A DNA stretch of 64,000 nt, from assembly GCA_030062745.1 (NCBI GenBank), contig CP099839.1, forward strand, positions 27,207,324 through 27,271,323. The letters run 5' to 3'. Position 1 is the first letter of the stretch; the number at the start of each line of letters is the position of its first letter. The notes under the pieces are model-generated. The model was not told the origin of the DNA. It was given only the letters and a program-made list of their open reading frames with translations, and did no database searches. Made by a program: the position numbers and the translations under genes. Positions 13,101 through 23,705 of the stretch are shown here, piece by piece. The stretch is from Capitulum mitella (lineage: Eukaryota; Arthropoda; Thecostraca; Pollicipedomorpha; Pollicipedidae).

Positions 13101-16100
13101 ACGTCCGCTGGTCCGGCCGGACGTCGGGCTTGTGACTCATAAGGCGGTCGGTCTGCTCGGTGTGACTAGATGTTGGGTGGCGGTGCCAGCACGCCTGACT
13201 GATATTGCCGGTAACCAGGCCTTTTGGAAAGGATTTGTGCATCTTGTTCGCTGTAATCGTCGAATGGAACGAAAACTGGCAGCAGCAAAATATTTGGGCA
13301 AAATCCCAGTGTTTCGAAGTGAAAGAATAGTGTTGGTACCTCCTTACTATGGGGACATTGTTGGTGACCCCAGTTCAAGGATCGTACACCCATCGCCGTT
13401 GTTAAGCACGTCAGTTGTCAAAAGTAGAGCACGCCAAGGTCGTCACTTAACCATGTCATGTCCATAACAGATGCGTGCACGTTTTGTGTCCTAGGGTGCT
13501 CCAACCGGCCGATTATCCCTCGTGGACGTCCGAACCGCCTTCGCATTAGCGGGGTATCTTTAGAAACGCCGCGAACATTTGATCCGCTGATCGGAATTGT
13601 ACGAAATTTGGCACACATCTTTGTTGTGTCAGCTTGAAAGTTTTACGAGGGTGATTGGAATATAATTAGGGTAATGGCGGTTACTTTTTCCACCATCCGA
13701 CGTTCGCTTACGAAATACCGCCGACCGGCCAGCACTCCAAAGCGGCTGTTCAGAGCAGGACGACATCGCAGAACGTTTTCGGGCATAATCGACAATTTTC
13801 AAAGTCTTCAGGACTTTTTGACACCATATGTTAAGTTGACCGGGAACTCGTACCGAAAGCTTGGAAGCCGTAACCCATGCGTTTGTTCGTAGCTCGTGAA
13901 GGACGGATTAGTACTTCTAGAAACCCTCAACAATGTGAGGGTTATTTGGCAACCCTGGCAAGAGCTGCACGGATGTACTGATTCTTTTCAGGCCTTGCGG
14001 ACGATGGAGGCCAACAAGACCACGCTCGGTGCCCTGCAAGATCGTCAGAATAAGCTGTTGGCGGAGCAGAAAGCGCTCGAAGAGGAAATGGACACATTTT
14101 CAGTGAGTTCGGCCTGCCAACGACTGATATTTTCTTGGTGAAAACGGTGATGTCCTAGAATTGGGGAATACGGAAGTCGTTTACATACGTTTAAATATGG
14201 TGATGCTTTCCTTCGCCAGGGTGGGCACTTGCGTTTTGCACAGTTTGCGTTTCACGTGACGAGCTATTTTGTGCAGAAGATGGAATATCCGGCGGTGAAC
14301 CGTGCCACAAGGTGCGTTCCTCCAGGGGCGGTGTTTCCCTGCCTGTATAGCACAAGAGCCTGTGTCCGTTTTCCAGGAGACGGTGTCCAGCAGCGTGGAG
14401 GAGACGCTGACGGCTAATCCGCTGACTCTGCGGCCCCCCAAGCGGCCGGCGCAGCTGGACTCTCCCTCGACGAACGTGGACGGCCTGCCGGCTCCGCTTG
14501 TACCCCAGGTGGGTGCCGTCCTCTGCTGTTCCGGTACGGGAACTGTCTCGGTACCCTGAAGATTGTCAGATGTTTCTTTGCCGCCGAAAGACGTACTCAT
14601 GTCGTTTTGTATAACAATGCGTGTACGAATGATCATATTGCATGGATTGGCGCACCGCACCCACGCACATCCTAGGTAAATTGTCAATCAGCCAATCTAT
14701 TAACTGGTAATGGTAACTGGTAGCGTCCCTAAGGGACGCTACCAGTTACCGTTACCGGTTAATAGATTGGCTGGTGGCAGACAGAGGACGTGGTCAGTGA
14801 CTGCACTATTGGAGCCCCGCCTTCTATTTGACATTTTGTGAAAAATTGCTCACTGTGTGTTACCCCTTGTTATAGTACGAAGTGCCGTCCTTGGTCGCCG
14901 GATCGTATCGTTTCTCGGTACGCGCGGGAACGAAGATGGGGCGGCGCGGGCTGACGCTGACCGCTCCGCCAGGTGGTGGACTCTGCGCCGTCAGACGCCA
15001 GCGACGGCGGCCAGCTGCCGGCGCCGCCGCCCGGCCTGTTGACCGACGCCCAGGACAGCCTCAGCTCGGTGCTGACGCTCTCGCAGATGACGCTGGAGCC
15101 GGCACGGCCCCCGGCCGGCCGGCCCAGCGAGCCGCCGCCGCCTCCGCCGCCGTCGTCGTCGTCGTCGCAGGCCGAGGCGGCCGGGACCCAGTCGGGCACG
15201 CCGTCGCCGGTGCAGCCCGAGTCACCGGGCGGCGCGTCGCTGCTGGCCGCGTCGCCCGGCGCGGCGCCGCTGCGGCCGTCGCTGCCGTCGCCGCCGCAGC
15301 AGGCGCCGCCGCGGCCCGGCCGGCCGCAGGTGCGCAACATTCCGTCGATACCGTGCAGCACGGGCGCGGCGGCCAGCGCGCCGATGGTGGTGCCGCCAGG
15401 CCGCAGCGCCGAGCTGCCGCGCTCCTTCGGGCGCAGCCCGGACAGCGTCGAGCTGCGCCGCATGTCCGAGCTGCCGCGCTCCCTCAGCCACAGCTCGGAG
15501 CGAGGCGAGCTGCGCCGGCTCTCGGAGCTGCCGCGCTCGCTCAGCCACAACCCGCCGTCTGAGGAGCCCCGGCGTGTGTCGCAGACGCGGACCGAGGCGC
15601 TGGCCCAGGAGGCGCGCAGGTGAGGGGTGCAGACGAAGGCCGCGGGTTAGCGCCATGATGATCCCCGTGGGTCTGCGGCTCAAACGGAAGGTCGCGACGT
15701 TTGGAAGCAGGGTTAGTTGTGGTGTTAGGTTTGTCCAGGTCGCGCGTAGTTTGCGCGACCTAAGATCCAGCGTGGCGATCGGGGTATCCTGGTAACTGCT
15801 GTATATTTTGTTTTTCTGACGTCAAATGCTGTGATGTAATGCGAATGTGTCCTTTGGAGCGCATCGAAGGCGGTCGGCGGAAGCGTTTGCGGTGTGATCA
15901 ACATGGCGGTTTCAAGCCGAACCTGCGGAAACCACGCCTCGCTCTGACAACGGCTGGCCATTCAGGTTTTCGCTGGCCCGGGCGGAGCTGTCTCGCGGCC
16001 GATTGCCGCTGGATGAGGAGCAGCTTCGATCGCCCGTCAGGGGCAGCGATCTGCGGCTCCCCGCCCGGGAAGAGGACCGCCGGTACTCGGTCAGGGACGA

Positions 16101-16347
16101 GGAGCGCCGGTACCCCGTCAGGGACGGGGACGAGGATCGGCGGTACTCGGTCAGGGATGGGGACGAGGACCGCCGGTATTCTGTCAGGGACGGGGATGAG
16201 GAGCGGCGTTCCAGTCGGGCGGCGGCGGCGACGGCGGCGCTGGCCGCTGAGTGTGAGGCCGCCAAGCAGCGGAGCAAGAACAACGAAAAACAAGACAAAC
16301 TAGTCAAGGTGCTCAGCGGCATTTTCTCGCTGACGGATAACTTCTGA
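1171..16347 (+). CDS. RABGEF1: Rabex-5 (RABGEF1), Rab5 GDP/GTP exchange factor, 5'-partial, ten exons in window
   Basis: Rabex-5 activates Rab5 on early endosomes through its VPS9 domain. Exons by splice phase and similarity: 1171-1306, 9390-9532, 10303-10423, 10960-11187, 11443-11702, 12400-12534, 13992-14102, 14377-14508, 14973-15619, 15966-16347. Phases join without a break and give 764 codons plus stop. Order: basic FEEKKKK segment (exon 1); helical region with [15 protein letters not shown] (exon 2) and [13 protein letters not shown] (exon 3); VPS9 domain in exons 4-6 with [31 protein letters not shown] and [15 protein letters not shown]. The four catalytic positions known for Rabex-5 (Asp313, Pro317, Tyr354, Thr357) are kept in SADDLLP and GYDFTNL. 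Exon 7 encodes the coiled coil that in the family precedes or overlaps the rabaptin-5-binding region. Exons 8-10 add about 386 mostly low-complexity residues, far longer than the human tail. The N-terminal zinc finger is outside the window. Identification is firm; exon 10 rests on phase match and a continuous frame. Confidence 0.9.
1580..2110. other. GC- and CpG-rich block in Rabex-5 intron 1
   Basis: A sharp composition change from AT-rich intron to strongly GC-rich DNA. It opens several overlapping frames on both strands, none with recognisable domains. These are most likely compositional artefacts; the block could be a CpG-rich regulatory segment, which sequence alone cannot show. Confidence 0.35.
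2784..3103. repeat. 96-bp GC-rich minisatellite, about 3.3 copies
   Basis: The unit begins with GACCCTGACCCGACC at 2784, 2880, 2976 and 3072, an exact 96-bp period. Because 96 is a multiple of three, the array stays open in several frames on both strands and yields repetitive 32-residue pseudo-proteins. It lies in Rabex-5 intron 1. Confidence 0.9.
3722..4941. repeat. Dispersed 1.2-kb repeat family A, copy 1
   Basis: Shares long near-identical runs with 51995-53218 in the same orientation, for example the segments around AGTGTGGAGTGAAGCAGA and TGTACCACCGTCAAAA. Near its ends are imperfect inverted sequences (CGACTAGTGGGGCAGTTGAC on the left, TCAACTGCC followed by a C-run and AGTCG on the right), suggesting a non-autonomous DNA element. 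No coding capacity is recognised. It sits in Rabex-5 intron 1. Confidence 0.8.
4942..6640. other. Rabex-5 intron 1, no gene seen
   Basis: Mixed-composition intronic sequence. A short repeated motif (GGGCAAGGTTAGTTCGTT) occurs twice near 6310-6390. No supported coding region. Confidence 0.4.
6641..6950 (+). promoter_or_regulatory. CpG-rich segment before a candidate alternative first exon
   Basis: Strongly CpG-rich DNA directly upstream of the ATG at 6951, with no TATA box seen. Position and composition fit a CpG-type promoter or 5'UTR, but this is inference. Confidence 0.3.
6951..7056 (+). CDS. Candidate alternative first exon with signal peptide or membrane anchor
   Basis: The ATG at 6951 opens [19 protein letters not shown], a hydrophobic stretch typical of a signal peptide or anchor. 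It is followed by an Arg-rich segment and a consensus donor GTGAGT at 7057. The exon holds 35 codons plus one base, so it ends in phase 1. The next Rabex-5 acceptor, at 9390, also needs phase 1, so splicing would keep the Rabex-5 frame. It could instead be the first exon of an unrelated gene, or chance in GC-rich DNA. No known Rabex-5 isoform that I recall has such a leader. Confidence 0.35.
7057..9072. other. Rabex-5 intron 1, no gene seen
   Basis: Short frames on both strands lack recognisable domains. Nothing beyond simple intronic sequence is supported. Confidence 0.4.
9073..9300. repeat. 76-bp tandem repeat, three copies
   Basis: Units start with GCGAATAGCTGGTCAGGATG at 9073, 9149 and 9225. 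The copies differ by only a few bases, so the array is recent. It ends about 90 bp before the Rabex-5 acceptor at 9390. Confidence 0.93.
9571..9855. repeat. Degenerate ~95-bp tandem repeat, about three copies
   Basis: Successive units carry TCCGACGGT, AATCCGGCAG, GCGTCAG, GGCGGTGAC and GAGAGCGCCGG in the same order with many substitutions. It begins just downstream of the donor at 9533 in Rabex-5 intron 2. Confidence 0.75.
10003..10171. repeat. AT-rich block ending in two adjacent hairpins
   Basis: Short ATTCATATTTAT-like motifs lead into two inverted repeats: GGAGAAAAT (10120-10128) pairing with ATTTTCTCC (10135-10143), and CTCCACACAAATATT (10140-10154) pairing perfectly with 10157-10171 around a 2-base loop. 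It lies in Rabex-5 intron 2, about 130 bp before exon 3. Confidence 0.85.
14690..14772. repeat. Long hairpin with 41-bp arms and 1-base centre
   Basis: Left arm 14690-14730 and right arm 14732-14772 are inverted copies with two mismatches, starting AGCCAATCTATTAA and ending TTAATAGATTGGCT. Near-perfect arms with almost no loop suggest a recent inverted duplication or a foldback element. It lies in the Rabex-5 intron before exon 9. Confidence 0.93.
16072..16212 (+). repeat. 33-bp coding tandem repeat in Rabex-5 last exon
   Basis: Encodes successive units of the form [11 protein letters not shown] (11 residues), about four copies, the first lacking two residues. The period preserves the frame. 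The charged repeat resembles intrinsically disordered Arg/Asp linkers. Confidence 0.9.
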
Positions 16348-16954
16348 TGGGACACTGCACAGTGGTTTCATACCAGCCGGCAGTCGGACCGGCCATCCTA
16401 CGTCGCGGCGAGCTTCTGTTACTGCCCTGCAAGTGAATTCGATTGATTGGCATTGATCGGGAGACTGGTGGTGTTTATATGTTATGCTGATGCGTTTTAA
16501 CCCTGGGCACAGAGGATGCGGGTATGACTTATTCTTCATGTGACAGTTGCTAGGACCAGTGTCCGCCGTTGTCCTGCTGTTCTTTGAGCCAAAGAGCAGC
16601 TCGGTGTATGCTGCCTTTTCAAGTTATGAATGGGAAATGGTTACGTGCCGACTAGTACATCTGAAAGCCGGTGTGTAAGTCGTAAAATCATGTCAGGCCG
16701 TGATTGGTGGTCGTCGCCATTGTGAAAGCGTGCCGCAGCCAGCTCGAAATGTTTTCAGTCCATTGTGTTCGTTTGTGATTGGGGTAATTGGTAACGTTGT
16801 TCACTGTTTAAGGACGTAACCGATTGCAAGATGCTTCTTTTGTGGTCCTTTCGTCATACTAGTCGGTTTTGATAGCTGGCATCACGTGCGAACTGACTCG
16901 ATGTTGCGATCGATTTTATTATTTGCTGACATGTGCAAGATACGTTGGGCGAAC

Positions 16955-16960
16955 AATAAA
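16955..16960 (+). promoter_or_regulatory. Polyadenylation signal for Rabex-5
   Basis: AATAAA lies about 610 bp after the Rabex-5 stop codon at 16345-16347, on the same strand, with no closer canonical signal noticed. Confidence 0.55.
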
Positions 16961-17955
16961 GTGTGATTTGATCTTTCACTTTCTATTGAAGTCTGACGTT
17001 AACGGAGGTTATGCATTGCCCCGATAGAACTACTGATCCCTGGTTTCTCAGTGACATCGACCTCTTACGTACTGTGCTACTTGATTGAGAACAAGATGGC
17101 ATTCGCACCATGGCTTCCGTGTGCAACCGGCTCCCACTTGTCAACGTGTCGACTGACACCCTTCACCTCCACGGCCTACGTGGCCTTAAAACGCGGGACG
17201 GTCTGGACAACACACGTGACAACGACTGAACCCACCACAACACGTAAAACGGGACTAGAGGACACTGCTGCGGACAGCAAAAGGCGTGAGACTCACGATG
17301 ACGCGACAATTTATTCGGATTTCCGTGAAGGCTGCATGGAACACGCGGCAGAAACCGCGGTCAAGTCGATTTTCGCTTGCTGGCGTTCGCCTGAAGATCA
17401 CTGAGTGGAGACGCTGTCGCGCAAACGCAGCGGGCCAGGTCGAAGGCGGTAGTCGGCGCTGTCGGCTCTTGTTCAGGGGAAAGCGAACACGCTGGAAGAA
17501 CCGGCACATCAAAAAATGAGCTAGATGGGCGTTCGTCAGGACGCTGCCGTGACCTGGACGCACGGTATCCAGTGACCAATATTCCGAAGGAAATGGCGCC
17601 GTTGTTGCTGATGCACAGGAGTACAGGTGGCACTTTTCGGTCACTGCAGATGGTGAGAAGACTCACCGCGGGACAGTATACGCTTTTTGGCAGTCCTGGT
17701 CATTGACGAGAAGTGCACTGCACGCTTTGTCCAGTGGCAATCTGAACGGCGCTGAACGGCTGCCATTAATCCAGGGCATTAATGAGCATAGCTTGATTTT
17801 TGCTGGAATGTTATTCCACTCATCCTCGGCAAAGAAATATGTCGCAAAGCTCCGTAGGCGCTTCGTGCGACCTCTTTCGTGATGCATGACATGACGACAT
17901 GTTGGTGCTCGCTCACGTTAATATAAATTAACGCCATTAGAAGCTAGAAGCGCGA
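16961..17955. other. Intergenic between convergent Rabex-5 and tektin-1
   Basis: Only short frames of unrecognised content on both strands (for example 17255-17644 on -). A TTTATT at 17310-17315 would be an AATAAA on - and could serve tektin-1, but it is about 900 bp past the tektin stop. Confidence 0.4.
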
Positions 17956-18260
17956 CATGATGACGAACTGGTACAGTTCACCTATGCATCAGACGCCTGC
18001 GCTAGAGGTAGGGTATGATGACGCAGTGGAACTCACCTGGGCACCACGCGGCCGTACTACCGGTATGGAATGACATCGGACCTGGACACCACGTGATTGT
18101 TCCAGAGGTATGGCATGATGCCAGAATGGTGTTCACCTATGCTCACCACGTAACAGCGCTAGAAGTGCAGTATGATTGTGGACTGGTACTCACCACGGCG
18201 TCACGTGACGGCACTAGAAGTGCGGTATGATGACGGACTGGCGGTGCACCTGGCACTGGC
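17956..18260. repeat. Degenerate ~55-bp minisatellite at the 3' end of tektin-1
   Basis: About five and a half units, each with a version of TATGATGACGGACTGG, then a CTCACCTGG-like or CACCACG-like stretch, then CTAGAAGTGCGG. The last unit overlaps the final tektin exon: the tektin stop codon (18214-18216) is the CTA of a CTAGAAGTGC motif. On the - strand several units carry a donor-like CAGGTGAG. Confidence 0.8.
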
Positions 18261-21200
18261 CCTCGCAGATGTTGAGCGAGTTGGTCTTGACGTCGATATC
18301 CTCCTCCAGGATAAGACGCTCTCGGTCCAGATTCCTGCCGGTCCAGCGACCAGACGCTCAGCTCGGCGCACGTGACGTGTTTAAGACACGAACCCACCGG
18401 ACTCGGTTTCACCGTTGATGCAGAGAGCCAGTTTCTCCACAATCAGCCCATCGACCTCTCCTTTCCCCGGCAGACGGCCCCGGCGACCCACCTGAGCTGG
18501 GCCTGCGCCGACGCCAGCTCGCGCCGCAGCCGGTCGGCGTTAGTCTGGATCTCCTTGACCTCGTGCACCAGCTGCCTCTGGACGCGGTCGTTGGTGAGCT
18601 CCGGGCAGGGCCGCTCGGTGCGGCCCTTGAGCCGCGTCTGCGCCTTGGCCAGCGGAGTACGCAGGTTGTGGATGGCCAGGTCGAGTTCGCCGATGGTACG
18701 CTCGACGGCCGCGATGTGTTCGCGCACCTGTCGCAAACGACAACACTCAGATGTGGCTCAGCGGGGACAGCCGGTGGGCTGGACGGAATGTAATAGTTGG
18801 TGTGCTGTATTAGTCAGTTTTCCAGAGCAGTAACAAACTGTTCCTTTGAAAATCAAAACAACGCTTTCCTCAACTGTGTGATAGTTAACATCAAACCGAG
18901 GTCCAATCCACAAGGCAAATGAAGTCATGCAAGGAGTTGCACGACGTTAATCATGGCGTGCAACTGCATAACGTATATAGCGTCCGCGTCCATGAGAACG
19001 TAAAATAGTAACTGCGAAACGTTTCAGTTTTCCCAAAACAGACAACGTCAGGATGTTTCGGTTTTGGGGTTGACTGGGAGCTGCCTGCAATCCTCACAGG
19101 TCTCTACAGGTTCGCATCCAGCCACCTGTCACCCGGACCCGCCTGAGGCGGGGTCGCGGCCGGGCGTTCACGGTCCCTCCCCTCCCCCACTCACCATGGA
19201 GAGCTTGTCCTCCAGCGCGCGCTTGGCGGTGCGAGTCTCCGTGACGCGCCGATCCAGCGCCCGGTTAGTGCGCTCCACCTGGAGCCGCGTGTCGCACTCG
19301 GACTGCTTCAGCATCGCCTCCAGGCTGGCCTGCAGTGTGCGCGCTATGTCCACCTCGCGCGTGGCGAACTTCAGCAGGTCGGCGGCGTTCTCCAGCCACG
19401 AGTCCACGGTCAGACCCCTGTGGCGCCGCACGAGGCCACCGAGAGTAAGCGGGGCACGACAGCCAGAATCCCGCCGACATCTACCTTCAGCTGAGGGGTT
19501 AAGCACGTGCGCTGGCAACCGGCCGCGAGGCTGGGCGGTGCGTTCAGACGTTCCTGTGTAAACCACTCTGAATCGTTAATTTAGTACCGTTGGAGATCGT
19601 GGGGTTAATGTCAGAATAACATAGCAGCGACCACCAATGAAGAAATGGATCCCAGTGGTGAACCATCCTTTGATCTGAAGGCTTTATGGGTCGTTAGTTC
19701 ATTTTTATCGTTAAGTTTCAACAAGACTTGTACTGTATTACACTTCAGACGACTATTGAATACGGACAACAAACTCCTTTCCTGATTCGATAGAGTCCAA
19801 AGCCGCTACTCCTCGCTACGGTGATACGTGCAGGTATGCGGATTACTTTTCCATGGCACTAGCCGTTTCGGTCATTTACAGGCCGCAAATGGTCAACACC
19901 GGTCGTCGTGAGACGGCAACACCTGCGAACTCGAACCGAGTCCCACAGACCGAGTTTCACCAAGCGTACTCGGTGTCGAGCTTGATGTCGCCGGCGATCA
20001 GCTCCATGCCCGCCGACTCCAGGCTGAGATCACGCATGCTCCTGTCAATGTCCAGCGCCGCCTGTTTCCTCTCAATGTCCCGCTCCAGCAGATACTTCGC
20101 CTTCCGCAGGCGTCGCAGCTGCAGGAGAAACCGAGTTCAGGTCGGTTGTTGCGGACACGCACTGAGACCTACACCGCTTTAACGTGTCACGGACTAATTC
20201 GCTGCATGAGTATTGCGCACGACAAAGCGTACACATCGTTTTATTACTTCTGTAGGTATGTACGTACAACGCAATTACCAATGCGGTTTCGCCTTTGGGT
20301 GACGTCAGTAATGAAGTACGTTCATTGAGAGTCTGCTGACGTTGGTGTTGCTCATGCTGACCTGTTCCTTGGCCTGTTCTCGAGAGCGGCACAGCATCTC
20401 CAGCACGCCTTCGATCACCTCCACCTCCTTAATGAGCTCCCGCTCTGGCTCGTCGTGCACCCGATCTATACCTAAGCGGCACTCTCTGTTGGGGGAAAGC
20501 ATAACGATGGTCAATTAAGCGTTAAAAATGGCCTGCTCGCTCAATCGATTTAGTATTTATCGCGCCAACCGGGCGATGGCGTCAAACTAAATCACCAGTC
20601 CAGTTCCAGTCAGCTGCAACGTTTCAATTCGCAGTTGCTGTTACATTTGTTTACAAAGGACTGGCAGGTCCTTTGTGTTGATCAGCACTGAGCACAGGCG
20701 CAGCCAACGGGGGCCGGGGGCCCGCCCCCCTCCCCCCTTAAGCCCGCATTTTTGTGAAAACCATTGCACACTGTCTTCCCGGCAGGTGGTTTCCGTACAA
20801 TTTCAGTCCACTCTGAGCCCCCCCCCCACCCCCTTTAGAAAACCCTGGCTGCGCCCCTGTTGAGATGCTTTTATGAGGTAAAGCTGACTTTCATATAATG
20901 GGAGTCGCCTTGTATCGTTGCCCTTTCACTCTTCATCGCCAATATTTTTACTTCGTCATGGCAATCACCTGCCTAAAATTTATTAATGAATGCGGGCAAG
21001 TGTGCGACACAAGCTTCTTGTTAAAGACAGTACCTCATTTCCAAGCAGTTTTTGGCACGCTGAAGCGGGTCCTGCAGGTCAGCTTCTGCCTTCATGACGC
21101 GCAGCATCGTCACATCCATGGTGTCTATCCACTGCTTGACTTCGGCCAGCTTACCGTCCATTTCGGACTTCCAGTACTCCAGCTGGTCCAGCCTCTGGTC

Positions 21201-21593
21201 CAGACGCTTGTCTGCCTCATCCTGCGGCATCAGACTTGTGGTCAAACTGTCTACGGGAGCTTGGCAGCCCAGTGGAATGACGTACGCCTGCACAGAACTG
21301 GTCGATGAAAAGCCTGGCAGGTGCCCGATATGCAACGATCAACACAGCCAGAATGATCTCATGGAACGGAGAAACTGCGGGGCTGCCGCTTCAAACAGTA
21401 CTAACTGGGCAGCTTCAAGGCATACCTGGGACTGTTTGGTGCGGACGACGATTTCGTCTCTCAGCCGGTTGGCCTCGGCCATCAGCGACTCTGCTGTGTT
21501 GGAGTTGGCCTCGGCATTGTGAAATTTGATGTTGTTGGCCAATGTCCACTCCTGAGGTGTGAACCTCGGAGGGCGTGCGACTGTCCGTGGCAT
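18214..21593 (-). CDS. TEKT1: Tektin-1, axonemal microtubule inner protein, seven exons
   Basis: Tektins are coiled-coil filament proteins of ciliary and flagellar doublet microtubules. Exons on -: 21426-21593, 21034-21221, 20362-20485, 19961-20118, 19195-19417, 18492-18727, 18214-18334; all phases agree, giving 405 residues (human TEKT1 is about 418). The start MPRTVARPPRFTPQEW has the length and register of the human TEKT1 N-terminus. Further landmarks are DQRLDQLEYWKSEMDGKL, CLEMRECRLGIDRVHDE (family form CLEYREKRVGIDLVHDE), LLERDIERKQAALDID, and LEEDIDVKTNSLNICEGQC near the C-terminus. The tektin nonapeptide (usually RPNVELCRD) is diverged here to RPCPELTND. The last 12 residues are encoded by minisatellite sequence, so the true C-terminus may differ through an unused donor. 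Expression is expected in testis or ciliated cells (inference). Confidence 0.93.
20695..20859. mobile_element. Short TIR element in a tektin-1 intron
   Basis: The ends are inverted: CAGGCGCAGCCA on the left and TGGCTGCGCCCCTG on the right. The length of about 165 bp without coding capacity fits a non-autonomous DNA transposon. No clear target duplication was found. It lies between tektin exons 2 and 3. Confidence 0.6.
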
Positions 21594-23705
21594 GGCTCGT
21601 TCCAAGACTGCGACAGCCAATTGACTTCAAACGACCGACGTGCGCCGAAAACCTGGAACAAGAGGACAAACAGCTTGGCATTCCGACAGCATGGCCTATA
21701 AGCATGACATTCGTAAGGAGACAGTCCACAGACAAATCAATCAGTACCAACAGCATTTGCATTACGAGGCCAAAAAAAACGGCGTACAGCCCGTGATACA
21801 TAAGATATGACACCATCTTTCCACAACGAATCATTAGACTTCGTTTCTTTGATATAATACGACCGCAACCTATCGCACCATAAACTATGGAGAAGGCTGT
21901 TTTTCAGATGGACTGAGGACCAGACAAAGTCCAGAAAAAACGGGTTTTGCGACTTCCCAGGGACGCATCATTTTGTAGGCTACCGTGGAACTCTACGCTG
22001 AACATTACAGCCCCTCATGACAGTCGGTGCGGCATAACAGAACTGGCTAAACATAAACCTAGTTCCTTGAGGCGTTACCTGTTACAGCATTAGGTGCTCA
22101 GAGGCATATCCTGGGTATTATCATACCCTGACAATTTTCTCTTTTTGATTATATCGTGCCCGAAAGCAGTTTCCGCAAACTGTCGGAAGGCCCGACAGCC
22201 ATAAGGGTATGAGAATTGTCATGCAGTTGCAGACTATCTATCAGTAATATTTATTAGTATCATCAGTATGAGAAAGTACGCGTTTATATGAAAGTCGAGA
22301 ATCCGAAGTCTAAGAATTTCCTCGTGACATGATTTAATGAAAATCAGGAATCCCGACTGGAAAACGATCGGAGCACCATTTAAATCCATGGCTGGACGCG
22401 AACCCTTACCTCTTGATCGTCACAACAAAACCATTCTGACGAAAAATCAATAAATTTGGGCTATCTCAAGGTGTCATGGCAGTGTCTATTAGAAATGTCT
22501 ATGTTCTTAAATTTTACAGGGCGTGTCAAGACACTTCGAATACGATACAAAGCATCGGGCTTGGCCCCAGTTACAAATTAGTAGAGTTGCCATGGAAACA
22601 CTTGTCCCAAGAAGCATTTTGTGGTGGAAAGAGTTGTTCATTAGGCTTAGTGTGAGAAAAAAAAATTATGAAATTTAAAAATTAGGGGTTTAATTCTAAA
22701 AGTGAAAGTCTTTTTAAATTTACTGAAAACTGAAATCCATTCAAGACATTTTTTTTGTTTGTCACACAGTAAGTGCGCCATATTAGTGGTACTGCGTACG
22801 AAGCGTATCATGTTGGAGAACACGTGTGGATAATGTGAGATATAGATCGCAGTGGACGTGCGGTCTGTCTGATCACACGAAGATGGGGTACTGAATAGAG
22901 GTAAAAGGCCGTCATCATTGGATTGAAATCAGTGGAATATTTCGAATATTTTGGGCAGTTATTCGGTATTTAAGCGCCAATTTATCCTGGTTGTTGAGCC
23001 GTTGACCACGGCGGGCAATCCGGCGTTTTGGAGCGTTAGAAACGGCAGGATAATTATCTTTGGTGTTCCTCATTGGTGCTGTTTGCGGACTTTGTTTTTC
23101 ACTTAAATTACTAATGGTATGCATTATGCAGCATTGCTGACTTAACAGGTTATGAACAGTCACATATCATTACTTTGCCATGTGAAGGGTAAGACATAAT
23201 GAATCCAATGCGGTGCTAACCAGAGCACTAAGTTGTGAGGAATGTAATAAACTGTGCAGAAATATTAAGCAAAATTCCATGAAGTGACATTTTTTTATTT
23301 TGTGTATATCATTTTATTGAACCAGAAAATATGCCTGATTTGTTGAAATGAAAAAATCCTATGATGTTTTGTGTGTTCTGAAATAAAGCAAGTTATGCAT
23401 TGCAGATGTTTGTTGGTCTAAAGGAGAGTCCTGCATTGTAGTTGATTATGTATGTATTTCCAGTTTCACTACATCTGTGATTTTTGTAGACTTAGATTTG
23501 GGCTATTATGTGTTTGATGTTGGATTCAGTTGAAGCATTGATGAATTTGTCTCTAATTCCCATTGAAAAATTGTGTTATATGCATACATATATACATATG
23601 TGGAATCACATAGGTCAACAGTAAGATTCAGCCCGAGCGCTTACTTCCAGGGAAAATAATTGCTTATGACTTAATAGTTGGTTAACTTAACAGGTTAATA
23701 ATAAT
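21594..23705. other. AT-rich intergenic region, no gene seen
   Basis: Upstream flank of tektin-1 on the - strand, then AT-rich DNA with only short unrecognised frames such as 22915-23163. No promoter motif was recognised. Confidence 0.4.

Noticed and set aside
14870-15550. Long - and + frames over Rabex-5 exon 9
   Set aside because: Shadows of the in-frame Rabex-5 exon, which is supported by splice phases on both sides.
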